DNA of 64,000 nucleotides from Pascua guehoae (lineage: Eukaryota > Basidiomycota > Tremellomycetes > Trichosporonales > Trichosporonaceae), in NCBI GenBank assembly GCA_001600415.1, contig BCJX01000009.1:62001-126000 (forward strand), read 5' to 3'. This document shows, piece by piece, positions 54,405-64,000 of this stretch. The notes below the pieces were generated by a model that was given only the letters and a program-made list of their open reading frames with translations, made no database searches and was not told the DNA's origin. A program made the translations under genes and the position numbers. Numbering within the stretch: the first letter of the stretch is position 1; the number at the start of each line of letters is the position of its first letter.

Positions 54405-55807
54405 CTAGTTGACCAGTGCATAGAACGCAGGCTTTGGGTCGATGTTACGGTCGAACAAGGTGGCTGCGCCCCACCCCTTGTGGTAGTAGGGCACCCACGA
54501 GTGCAAGTCGGTAAAGCCCCCTGGTAGCGGTGTCAGAGGTCTCTTTCCGTGGTGTTTCTTGTTCAACTCACAGACACTGACGCCTGGGCAGCGATCGTTG
54601 CCAAGGCACGCCTGCACGACGTGCGAGTAGTCGTTTGCTCTAACGGGTGAGTACGCATCATACCGCGGGTGGGGGTTACGCACTGCGTCTCGAGCGACTG
54701 GCTGCTCGCCACGCCCCGCCAGTCGACGGGCACCCTGACGTCGAGCTCGGTGATGGCGACATCGAGCCCGAGGTCTGTAAACAGCTTCATGCTCGCAGCA
54801 ATGTCGCCGGGGACCTCGCCAGCGACAAAGTGCGCCTCGAACCCGATGCCGTGCAAGGGCGCGCCGGCGGCGAGGAGGCGCTTGGCGAGCGCGAGCATTG
54901 TGGTCGTCTTGGGGTGGTTGACGGTCTCGATGTCGAATTCGTTAATGTAGAGTTTTACGTTGGGCGCCGCTTCGTGTGCGAGCCTCAGCTGTAATGTTAG
55001 TTTTGGTCTGGTCGGCTACGGCTACGTCTTGGGTCAGTAGAGATGGACGCTCACGGCGAGCTCGATGTAGTCGTCGCCCAGGACGTTTTGCCAGATGGAC
55101 GGCCGCATCGTGCCGTCCCAGTCGATGGCTGGCGTTCAGCGCGGTTCCCCGTCAATACTGGCACTTACGCTCGTTGACCACGTCGATGGAGTACAGGTTG
55201 CTCCCGTACCTAGAGTAAGACTCGAGATCAAAGTGTGCCCAGGTCTGCGTACCTGCCCATAACCCCTTGAATGTGCTCGGTAAGGATCTTCTTGAGCTCA
55301 TCCGCGTTCGTCGTGCGCGTCACATAGTCCGGACTACTCATCAGCAGCGCCACAGCCCAGTCGCACCACGCACAGACCAATGTTCCACACGAGGTTGTGG
55401 CCCCGCATCGTCTGCCCGTTCTCCTTGGCCGTCCCGACAATCTAAACCCATCAGCTCCGACTAACACGTGCAGCCTTGCAAACTGACAAGATCACACCCG
55501 GTCCAGTTCCACACGTCGCGCTCGGGGTGGATCCCCACCCACTTCATTTCGTTTTCCGGCGTGAGCTGCGAAAACTGCTTGGCCAGCACGCCGCTGTACT
55601 TTGTATTGGCATTGAAAAACGACGTGTGCGCCGTGCCAATGTACTTGCCCGCGGCGACGGCGTGGTCGCGCAGGCTCGGCGTGTCTGGAACTGTCAGTGG
55701 GCGCGCGTGGGGGTTCGCTGACCAGTGTTCTGGCGGGTGGTGACGGGTGAGGCGGACGACAGGCCCGCGAGCGCTACGAGGCTGGTGATTAGGTGTGACG
55801 CGAACAT
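54405..55807 (-). CDS. Secreted GH10 endo-beta-1,4-xylanase
   Basis: Nine exons: 55807-55723, 55684-55488, 55441-55374, 55333-55253, 55209-55169, 55128-55055, 54988-54684, 54639-54572, 54520-54405; 344 aa. Introns are 38-66 nt. A signal peptide (MFASHLITSLVALAGLSSA) precedes the barrel. GH10 landmarks: KYIGTAHTSFF, TPENEMKWVGIHPER, ENGQTMRGHNLVWN, LYSIDVVNEPIDWDG (acid/base Glu), LYINEFDIETVNHPK, LHGIGFEAHF, VAITELDVRVP (nucleophile Glu) and VSVWGFTDLHSWVP. Intron 8 splits the Trp codon of WGFTD and is stop-free with 51 nt, so the raw frame reads through as VSVCELNKK. The enzyme cleaves xylan backbones outside the cell. A TATA box (TATATAAG, 55880-55887 on this strand) lies about 75 bp upstream of the ATG, fitting an inducible gene. 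Confidence 0.93.
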
Positions 55808-55879
55808 GGTGAGTGCTGTTGGAGATGAGTATCAGCTAACAGCAGCGGCGAGAGAAGGCTGGGAGTATCTCCCCTCTCC

Positions 55880-55887
55880 CTTATATA
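55880..55887 (-). promoter_or_regulatory. TATA box of the xylanase gene
   Basis: TATATAAG on the minus strand, about 75 bp upstream of the ATG at 55807. Further upstream at 55935-55946 lies a dyad ACCCC-AA-GGGGT, a possible zinc-finger repressor or activator site. Confidence 0.6.
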
Positions 55888-57177
55888 CGTATCAGTGCAT
55901 AACCAGCACGTTCGTTTCAGCAATGATCAATGGCACCCCAAGGGGTAGTTCACACTCCACCTTTGTCACGGAGCATTACATCTCGTCACCTGTTTGCCTT
56001 TTACGTTGCCCACCGTCTTCGTCAATTATGTCACGAGCATGCTTGTTGTTCCCTACAGCAGTAGGTGATCTTGTCTACGGCGCGTGTTGGGCCATCGGTC
56101 TGCTGATAAGCGCCGATCATGGCTTTGGGTGCCTCTAGGGGAAGATGGGACAAGTCGAAACAGGGTGCTGTCCGGCACGGCGTGCCCACAGAGGACAACT
56201 CTGAGAATGGCACTGGGATGGACAGCGTCCAGCGTGCGTGGTTTCAAGTACCCCGCCAAAGGTCTCTCTCGTTGCCGTCGTATACAAGGGGCTGAGTCTT
56301 GGGGTTCCGCAATGACGCGTTGCGCGCGTTGCACGCGTTCTGCGTTCTGTGTTCAGGCGTTCTGCGTTCTGCGTTCCGTGTTCTGTGTTCTGCGTTCTGC
56401 GTTCTGCGTTCTGTGTTCTGTGTTCTGCGTTCTGTGTTCTGGCGTTCTGTGTTCTGCGTTCTGAGTTCAGCGTTCTGCGTCTGCATTCACCAGAATGGGA
56501 CCCTCTCTGTAGGTAACCCTAGCGGGCGGGGGTGCCCGTCGGAGGTAGTGCCTCGCCTTCGGCCAGGAACAATTTACGTCCACGACGGACACTTTGAGTC
56601 ACCGTCGCGCGTCTCGAGTATTTGGATGAAACCTTCGTGCCTGTCGACTTGCAAGCGGCGACAGCCGCCTCTGCGTTCGTCGCTCGCCTTTGCTTCACTG
56701 TGGCACCGTGGCTCGGTGAAGTCAATGACTCGGCATTCGGCATGGTCGTTGGTAACGATGAGACGGGCGGACACCGCGTAACCGAGGGCGAGCATGCTCT
56801 GCACATGACCGGTGTCGACAGTGGAGCGAACACAAAAGCTTGGTATCACGGTTGCTCCACCCCGAGACGAGGTCCGTGGTCAACAAAAGACTGTTTTCTC
56901 GCAGCGTCGTTTGTTGGTACCCCAAAAGGATAATTTCTGTACACACGTGGGATGTTTGGTTCTTGTCGCCGTTGGCTTGGAGACAGGACATTGGTAGTCG
57001 GGCCCGCTACCATTCCAAGGAAAGGCAGAATCCGTTTTGCTCCTTTTTGCTCGATGGCCTTGACGCGGCATTTTTAGCACAAGACCCACCGACCCGAGCG
57101 CGACTCCCTACCAGACGAGATGAGCTGCAGCCCACCAGCTCGATAAAAGGAGACAAATGAACAAGGAAAAAGGAAGA
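55888..57177. other. Gene-poor region with GTTCTGY repeat
   Basis: Upstream of the xylanase gene to tRNA-Gly. It holds the 7-bp repeat array at 56335-56484. Frames of about 100 codons at 56574-56849 (-) and 56622-56933 (+) overlap each other; neither has a family match. Confidence 0.4.
56335..56484 (+). repeat. Degenerate 7-bp repeat GTTCTGY
   Basis: About 20 tandem copies of GTTCTGC or GTTCTGT with a few variants (GTTCAGG, GTTCCGT, GTTCTGG, GTTCAGC). The period is read directly. Seven is not a multiple of three, so it can be open in every frame without being coding. Confidence 0.9.
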
Positions 57178-57258
57178 TACACCTAAGGGGGTTTGAACCC
57201 CTGTCACCACTTTTCACGCTGTGGAAGAGTGGCATCCTTACCACTAGACGATAGGTGT
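57178..57258 (-). tRNA. tRNA-Gly(TCC) with a 9-nt intron
   Basis: The minus-strand cloverleaf has acceptor ACACCTA (57258-57252) pairing with TAGGTGT, then discriminator A at 57178. The D arm contains TCTAGTGGTAAGGAT. Anticodon stem CCACT/AGTGG encloses CTTCCA plus a 9-nt intron (CAGCGTGAA) plus A, giving anticodon TCC. T arm: CAGGGGTTCAAACCCCC. Removing the intron leaves 72 nt, a normal glycine tRNA length. A T-run follows on the sense strand. A TTC (Glu) reading would break the seven-base loop. Confidence 0.88.
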
Positions 57259-58824
57259 CGACGATTTCTGGGGTTGTTGAGTTCTTGGGACGAGTTCTCG
57301 GGGTTCTTGGGGGTGAGGAAGGATTACGGCACGTATTGGCATATCGTGTGATGGTTCGTGCTCCATGCCACACTAATGGCGATGGTAGAACCCCCCTTCC
57401 CTCCTCATCTCCGGCCTCATTCTCCCTTGTCGGCCTTATTATGGTCGAGGGGATGCTCGGGGCTCGGTAATACCGCATAGTATTGTGGAGTGGTGGGCAG
57501 TGACAACTGCTTTCTTACCTGACCCCTCTACATACGCCAATACAGCTACACGCCACATTGTCCCCAGCTGCCGGCAATAACAATGACAACAATGACAAGA
57601 CGATACTGATGGGGTTCATAACTGTGCTCAGGTTCTTTGCGCCCAAGTTGCCTTATTGGCCGTTACGGAAAGGAAGGATTGATGTCGCCGCACGCCGCGT
57701 GGCCCGTGCCGAGTCTTTTCGCCTGCTCGCCTGCAAGAATGTCGCTATGGTCCGCATTGAGTCAACTCGCGGCCGAGTCGGGTGCATCAGCTGCTCAGTC
57801 TTTGCATGGCTCTGATGTGACTAATCCACATTCCAGGCATACGCAGCTTACCCCCTTGCCATCGCGCTGGTGGCCTTTGCAATTATTGCTGAATCCGGTG
57901 GCGTGACAGTACGACTGGACAGATGCACGCAATCCACAATTTCCCCTCGACTATTGCCAGCATTCTCAATCCCTAGATGATTGACAACGTAGTCGATAGC
58001 AATTTCGGGTATTGCCCTGGGCTGAAGGTAACAACTTCAGGACAGCGAGGTGGTGGGCAAGGCTGGCTTCATCTACTTTGGTGTTTCTGGAATAACCGCG
58101 CACTGGTACTTGTCAGGTCGAAACTGTGAGCTGGATGTTCTGGTCAATGAGTTAATTTACCACCTCAAGACAAAAAGTCCAAATGCATCATGCCGGCCCA
58201 GTCCAGGACGGAGCAGGTACGAAATGCCATACGGGTTGCTGAAGAGAAGGCCCGAGCGCAGCCCTCACATGTGTTGCTCCTCAGAGGCCCTCACGTGTGC
58301 TGCGGTTCAGAGTGGCAATCCCATGAGTACATAATCGAGAAAAATCACCGTCGGAAATTTAAGACAACAGGCGTGGACGCTGTCGACGACGACATTGTGT
58401 TCCATTCGACTGTCGCGGCCTTTCCCTAGTAAAAAGTGGGAGAGGTATCCCATGTGTAGCACAGAGCCAAACACTGGCAATTGCACGGTGAGGGCCGCCC
58501 AACATCAAAGTGTTATCGCCCACTGTTAGTATTTTCCCGCCTCGCAGTTGTTATCGGATAATTGTCGGAACTATCACGCGGCCCGATGCGACACAGAACG
58601 GCCCACTTCAAGAAATGATGCTTAGTGCAGGGGCAGAGCCCACCACCGTACTTGCGCGCTTGATCGGGTGAGTGGGGAGATCTATTCTTGACTGCGGGCT
58701 GCGGGCCGAAGCGACCGGACCGTCGATGGGTAAGCATATAGTCAGCACCGACGCCGACGTGAGCAAGACTTATAGATGCAGTTGGAGTATCTGGCACCCA
58801 CTCTACCCGCTTGTGACATCCACC
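57259..58824. other. Intergenic region
   Basis: 1.57 kb between tRNA-Gly and the beta-lactamase-like gene. A plus-strand frame at 58190-58429 (79 codons) looks weakly protein-like near its end but is unsupported. Nothing else is recognised. Confidence 0.45.
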
Positions 58825-60210
58825 ATGACGGACACCTCTGCTCCTTTGCAGCAGCCCCGCCTCACTCCCGAGGGCAAGGCCGCACTCGACGACCTCCTCC
58901 ACTCATCTGTGGAGTCCCGCAATGTCCCCGCCCTCCACATTGGTGTCACCACCGCCGACGGCCCGCTGTACTTTGCCCATGCTGGCGAACGCGTGTTTGG
59001 CGAGCCCGACAAGGGTCAAGTAGACGACGACACTCGTGAGTTGACTCTACCTACGCACTGGGAACCACAGCACTGCACGTCTGACTCGACTCTAGGCCTC
59101 CAGCTGTTCTCGACGACCAAGCTGGTGACGACGATCGCGGTGCTGCAGCTGGTGGACCGTGGCCTGGTCGACCTGGACGACCCGGGCGTGGTGGCCCAGC
59201 ACGCCCCGGAACTGTGCAAGATGGAGATCCTCGAGGGGTTTGATGGCGACGACAAGCCCGTGTTCCGGAAACGCACGAGGCCAATCACGCTCAAGCGGCT
59301 CCTGTCGCACTCGTCTGGGCTGGCGTACATGTTTTCGTCCGAGCTGATCATGCGGTGGGAGAAGGTGACGGGCCACAAGGGATTCTGGGCCGGGGGGCCG
59401 GAAGGCTTTTGCGAGCCTCTGATCTTTGAGCCTGGTACACGCTGGACGTACGGGATCGGGATTGACTGGGCGGGCATTATCGTCGAGCGCGTCAGCGGGC
59501 AGACCCTCGAAGACTACTTTGGCGAGCACATCTTTGCACCCCTGGGTATCACGACGCTCACATTCTACCCCACGGCCGAGGTCGTGAGCCGCCTCCAGCA
59601 GGTCTGCGGGCGCGATGCAAACGGAAACCTCGAGCACTCGCAAGGTATGCGCTCACTCAAGCTCGACGACCTCGTCGGGTCCCAGCTCTCCGGGGGTGGC
59701 GGCTTGCTCGGCACCGCGCGCGACTATCTTCGTTTCCTCCAAGGCGTCCTCGCAAGCCAGGACCCGGGACGGACCGGCCTCATCTCCCCAGCCTCGTTCA
59801 AGACGCTCTTCACAAACGCCCTGCCCCCACGTAGGCCGGATAACACATGCTACGCCGACCTCGCTAGAATGACCCAGAACCAGACATACCACGACCCAGA
59901 CCACACGGCCAACGACGCCCAGTATCTCGAGCACTCGGTCGGGCTCGTCCTCAACACGCGCGACTCGGTGCACGGCCGCAAGGCAGGCAGTGGCTGCTGG
60001 GACGGCGCCGCAAAGACCCAGTACTGGCTCGATCCTGTGACGGGTATCGCAGTGAGTCTGGACATTGCAGAACGCATACAGAGTTTGAAACTGACCCAAC
60101 TCTTGTAGGGTATTTGCTTTTCACAGATCTTGGCGCCCAACCCCGACCCGTTCATGAGGCTGTTCAACAAGTTTGAACGTACAGTCTACGACGGGCTGGA
60201 CAAGGCCTGA
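58825..60210 (+). CDS. Class C beta-lactamase-like serine hydrolase (esterase/EstB type)
   Basis: Exons 58825-59035, 59096-60051,60109-60210; 422 aa. Introns are 60 and 57 nt. The start at 58825 (MTDTSAPLQQPRL) is preferred over an in-frame ATG 153 nt upstream, because homologous sequence begins there. Motifs: LQLFSTTKLVTTIAVLQLVDRG, with the SxxK nucleophile Ser-Thr-Thr-Lys near residue 77; LLSHSSGLAY; the Tyr motif RWTYGIGIDWAGIIVERVSG; and a C-terminal TGIAGICFSQILAP after splicing. Family members hydrolyse esters, beta-lactams or cyclic side chains in secondary metabolism. No signal peptide is seen, so it is probably cytosolic. Intron 1 is a multiple of three with no stop and lies just before the SxxK. 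If retained it would insert 20 residues. Confidence 0.88.
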
Positions 60211-63200
60211 GAAGATACAGGGGTATACAAGGTTACCGAACAGTAGCATAGAAGCAATGGGCTCAGAAGCATGATGAGACTTTAAGGATCCTGTGAGGCA
60301 CGATACTAGGGTTGTGTCCGCTGAGCATCATGAGTGGAGGGAGGTGAGTGGCGTACGGAATGAACACTGGAGACGAGAGCGTAGCCGGAGTGGGTGAGCA
60401 TCCTCCATCCGGCGCACGGCCAAGGTTGCGAACCGGTCCGCAATTGCAAGAAGCATGGTTGCCCCATGGGGCCGTGGGAGTGCCGTAGCCGGGTCCGGGA
60501 CGCTGCCGCTTTTTGCGGGGGACGCCGCTTGCACTGAGCGGCAATGTGTGCGGGAAAGAGGCAGAGAAGGCAATGGTATGTAGAGCATGGTTGAAACGTG
60601 CCGGACGGGGGTAACCGTGAGCCGCATGCCGCAGTGCACGGCGTCCTACCGAATCAAGCATGGTGTAAGGGCGGCGCGGAATGTTACACGACATGTTGGG
60701 TCCGGCACAGGGCGGGGGAATGCGACGGGTGGCGCGTGGCGCGGGGGGCAACGAGGCGCATGCGCCTACAGTAGTGACGATGTGGCGCGCACGGGCCCTT
60801 GTGAATGGTTGCGAGGATGCGAGTGGATTGTGCCACAAAGTAAAATGGGGTGGTAAGCCCACAGGCAGACAGAGGTCCAGGCCTCTCTCACGCACAGGCC
60901 TCTTTGCAGGGTATATTAATTGCACACAAGTCGCGCCGCACAGACACACCAACCCGGCCAGACCTTTTTTCTTCCTTCCTTTGTTGCTTCCTTTGGACGA
61001 TTCTGGGGTGGTCCCAGCCGTTACCCTCGTTCTATCCCTGCGCCCTTTGCGCCCTTTGCACCCTCGGCCGCTCGCTCCTTGCAGCGTGTGGGTCCTCTGA
61101 ACACTCGCACACGGTCCCTCCCTGCTCCCTGCCGCCTGCACCCTACCCCCATCTGCCTTCTCCCTGTCGCCAACCTCGCCGCTGACTGTCTCCGCTGTGG
61201 CCGCTGTGGTCGACTGGTCGCTGCTTCGGGCCCGGTCCGCCACTGCCCGACCCCAACTGCCCGAACCCCATTTACCATGCTGGTCCTGGCGCGTGGCGGA
61301 TAGGAAAATCCGCTCTCCTGGCTAACTCCAGGCCTCTGGCCCTGTTCCAATGTCTCAATGCTAGAGACGCGCCGCCAACACCCCCGTTGTCGGTTCTTCT
61401 CCTGGCACTGCGGGCGAAGGAAACAGCAGCGAGGAAGGTATGATCCGGCTCTGGGAATCGGCATACTGATCCTGCTGTACCTGATGGCTGATGGCGTCTG
61501 ACTGCCTAACTCTTTCTGGCTCTCACATCAACGCCTCAACGGACACCGGAAGCCTGGCATCGTGCCACACGGTGAGTCCAGCACATTCTTGCTGGCCACT
61601 GGGAATGACGAATACAGCGGTGCAGAAGGGTGCATCAAGGATTTGTAGCAGTCCAGACCCAAACGTGGTCATTAGCACAGGATAGAGAATTACAAACCGA
61701 TCATAATTCTGCACGGCTCGCTCAGAGCGCTTGCAGAGCGGGGCGGAGCGGACCGCGCGTGTCATTTACAAGGCTGTACGGCTTGCAAAGTACCCCAGAG
61801 TAAGGCTGTCGCGCACAGAGCCACATCCCCGTGACACTCACGGACCACAATGTAACATACCGGCGGATCCAACCTCCTGGGAGGCGAGTATGATCGTTAC
61901 GACGGGATAATTTGTTGGGTTGGGCGTGAGACAGCCTGCGAGGTGTCTAGTGAACCGGCAGTAAACATCTCAAGATTGACAGGACCATGCAGGCCACACA
62001 GGCCATGCAGTGCAGGACATGCAGGCAATGTAGGCCATTGGGACGACCAACGATACATGCAACAATTGCCTGGCAATGGGAATCGTCAACCAGCATCACG
62101 GCTATCTGCATGTGCACTGCCAGAGGAGATGAACGACGTAGGCGAGGTAGACGCCTCCAGAGGGAATCACCACGCCACCCCCGCCTTACTGGCTGACCCC
62201 CAAGCACGCCACAGACATGCACCGGGCCGGGACGCGACGTGAGCAACGCGCAGATGCCTAAAACAGACGTGCAAGACACACAACCTGCATGCAGCCTGGT
62301 GGCCTGTGAACAAGACAATGCCCAACTTGGGCACTGTTGCATTGTTTGGGGTGGGGTTTTCGAGGGTCGGTCGTTCAAATGGCCCGAGAACGCGGTTTGT
62401 CCTCTCATATTATCTCGGGGACTGGTGTGGGTGAGTCTGTCCGTGAGACCTGGGTCTGTGGTAAAGTGGCCGGGGTGGGGGCGGGGTGGTCGTGCTACGC
62501 GTGCTAATGCCTGCCATCCTATGCATACACAGTACCAATGGCCACAGGCAAACCCGAACGGGCCAGTTGTATTCGGCCGGCAGCCACTAGCCACCTGCGC
62601 CATGGCCGTGGTCAGCCACACACGTCGCATGGTTGAGCCTACCTGCTACCTGGCGCGCCCGGCGCCACAACGCCCACACACCCAATTGGCTCATGTCGAC
62701 GCTTTGCTGATACCCACGCACCCATGCACCCACGCGCCCACGCACGCACCGATACGGTGCGCACACACGTCGTTTGCACGATCCACACCATCAGCACCCT
62801 CGTTTCCATCACCACCCTATTCCTTTGCTTTCCTTTGGCTCGTTGCTGCATGCTCCCACCCCCACCCATCAACCCCCCTTTTGTTGCGCTGCTTGCATCC
62901 TTGCCTCTGATTCTCTCTCACTACTTCTTCACGCCCGCTCGCTTTGTCCTTTTTCCTCACCCCCCCCCAACCCCAACCCCCCAACCATCACGTCAATTCG
63001 TCATTGTTCTTCACTCACCCCCAACCAACCAATCCAACCAACCAACCAACCAACCACCACCCAACCTCCATCACAACTCGCTACCAAAACGGCTGCACAG
63101 TGACACACGCTGCGTTTTACAGTTGTGTGTATTGTTCCAGCTAGTCAACCCAAACCAGCCATTGCCTACCTGTGGGGCGCACGGTCCTCGCCTGTTTTCT

Positions 63201-63730
63201 TTTTTTCGCGTCGTCCAACCCACCACGGTCCATTCTCGTCTCGTCTCGTCTCCCAACCTCATCCACTGTCGTTCCTCCTCGCACTTGTACTTCAGTCTCT
63301 CTTCGACTTCTCTCTCTCCCATCGCAACACGTCCCGACACATACTTTCTCACTACCCACTCCCATCGCCACCACCGCCATTGTAGCGCCAACCCGAGCAC
63401 ACGCCGAGCGCGCCCCTGATCCTCGCACCCACCACCATTCGACCCTTTTGCCTCTGACCCTTTGTCGACGACTAGGGCCACCTCTCACTCAGCCCTCGTC
63501 GTTTCCCTACCGACCTACACCTCGTTACCCTTTCCCATCGCACAGCCTGTGCTCAAAATCCACCATCCACCAGCACCTTCGCCATCCAGTGGGATACGCA
63601 AACTCGCGCACCAACAATCCATCTCTCGCCACATAACACTTCTTTTTCGCTACTTTGCGATCAGATCAAAGCAATCGAAACAACCTTCCCTCATCCTCCC
63701 CCCCATCACAATCGCCCCGCCCCACCCGCA
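60211..63730. other. Long gene-poor stretch and leader of the last gene
   Basis: 3.5 kb with no recognised gene. The reverse strand is open at 60263-61243 (326 codons), but its translation is basic, repetitive in composition and without domains, so I regard it as chance. A reverse frame at 61523-61765 has a hydrophobic, protein-like stretch (FVILYPVLMTTFGSG) of unknown origin. CAGGCCA/CATGCAG repeats lie near 61985-62040. From about 62840 the sequence is pyrimidine- and CA-rich with CCAA repeats (63021-63062) and few G, probably promoter and 5' leader of the gene at 63731. Confidence 0.45.
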
Positions 63731-64000
63731 ATGTCGTCGCTCTCGCTCTTAACATCGTCGGCAATGCCGTCACCCCGCTCTCAGCCTACCCCATCTCCTG
63801 CCTTGACTCGTCCAAACTCTCCAAAAGGCCTCAAGCGACGCAAGTTTAGCTTTAATCTTGGCCGCGACCACAACGACTCTTCCTTGTCACTCACAGCCAT
63901 GTCGCGCGCCGGCATCCAGCGTTCATACTCGCAGTCCCACGCACACTCGTACTCGGTCTCCCACACGGTGCCGAGCCTCGGACAGGGCGCAACCGTCGTC
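63731..64000 (+). CDS. Ser-rich protein, N-terminal part only
   Basis: Ninety codons open to the window edge, starting MSSLSLLTSSAMPSPRSQPT. The segment is Ser/Pro-rich with a basic patch (KGLKRRKFSFNLGRDH) and a Ser/His/Tyr-rich region (SYSQSHAHSYSVSHTV). It has no signal peptide and no recognised domain; such sequence often forms the disordered start of a signalling or transcription protein. The ATG follows a long C-rich, G-poor leader like those of other genes here. The gene continues beyond the window. Confidence 0.55.
   Translation, partial: MSSLSLLTSSAMPSPRSQPTPSPALTRPNSPKGLKRRKFSFNLGRDHNDSSLSLTAMSRAGIQRSYSQSHAHSYSVSHTVPSLGQGATVV

Noticed and set aside
57178..57258. tRNA-Glu(TTC) reading of the minus-strand tRNA
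   Set aside because: The stem CCACT/AGTGG fixes the loop as CTTCCA-intron-A, with TCC at positions 34-36.
60263..61243. 326-codon minus-strand frame
   Set aside because: Random composition, no domain, no promoter or splice context; the plus strand of the same DNA is equally open in pieces.

Overview
The window is nuclear DNA from a fungus. Intron density (66 introns modelled in 21 spliced genes, mostly 35-80 nt), GC-rich codon use and gene content point to a basidiomycete. A tremellomycete yeast, probably Trichosporonales, is my inference; no rRNA or other marker is present. Coordinates of spliced genes are given as the full coding span, with exons listed in the evidence.

Layout. 1-10.3 kb: 3'-truncated secreted Ser/Thr-rich protein (-), dynactin actin-related protein Arp10 (-), an F-box-like protein (+), a TauD/TfdA dioxygenase (-) and a second F-box-like protein of the same family (-). 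10.5-18.5 kb: intron-containing tRNA-Ser(AGA), ADP-ribosylglycohydrolase (-), a Pro/Ala-rich protein (-), a gene-poor stretch and a CRAL-TRIO (Sec14-like) gene with two internal microexons (-). 18.5-22.3 kb holds no gene I can recognise. 22.3-33.3 kb: CKS1 (+), U2AF large subunit (-), a protein with a calponin-homology-like segment (+), exosome subunit RRP42 (-) and SMC5/6 subunit NSE3 (+). 33.6-43.9 kb: HAP5/NF-YC (-), a GH5 exo-beta-1,3-glucanase-like enzyme (+), an annexin with a Gly/Tyr/Pro/Gln-rich tail (+) and a TOM6-like protein (-). 46-56 kb: G-protein gamma subunit (+), BTB protein (-), PRP18 (-), MMS2/UEV (+) and a secreted GH10 xylanase (-). 57-64 kb: intron-containing tRNA-Gly(TCC) (-), a class C beta-lactamase-like hydrolase (+), a long gene-poor stretch and the 5' end of a Ser-rich protein (+).

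The genes are mostly independent housekeeping functions: cell cycle (CKS1), splicing (U2AF, PRP18), RNA decay (RRP42), DNA repair (NSE3, MMS2), transcription (HAP5), signalling (G gamma), trafficking (ARP10, CRAL-TRIO, annexin) and mitochondrial import (TOM6). Several pairs share divergent promoters: RRP42/NSE3, PRP18/MMS2, ARP10/F-box and HAP5/GH5.

The most interesting signals are in gene architecture. Branch-point-like CTRAC motifs usually lie only 5-12 nt before the 3' AG. Internal microexons of 6, 10, 11, 19 and 20 nt occur, and the 6-nt one encodes the invariant Glu-Pro of the Cks hinge. Four frame-preserving introns sit beside catalytic or lipidation motifs. Every intron above 350 nt carries simple-sequence DNA or an assembly gap. 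Several 5' leaders are C-rich and G-poor. All gene models come from reading splice signals and family motifs by eye; no alignment or transcript data were available.
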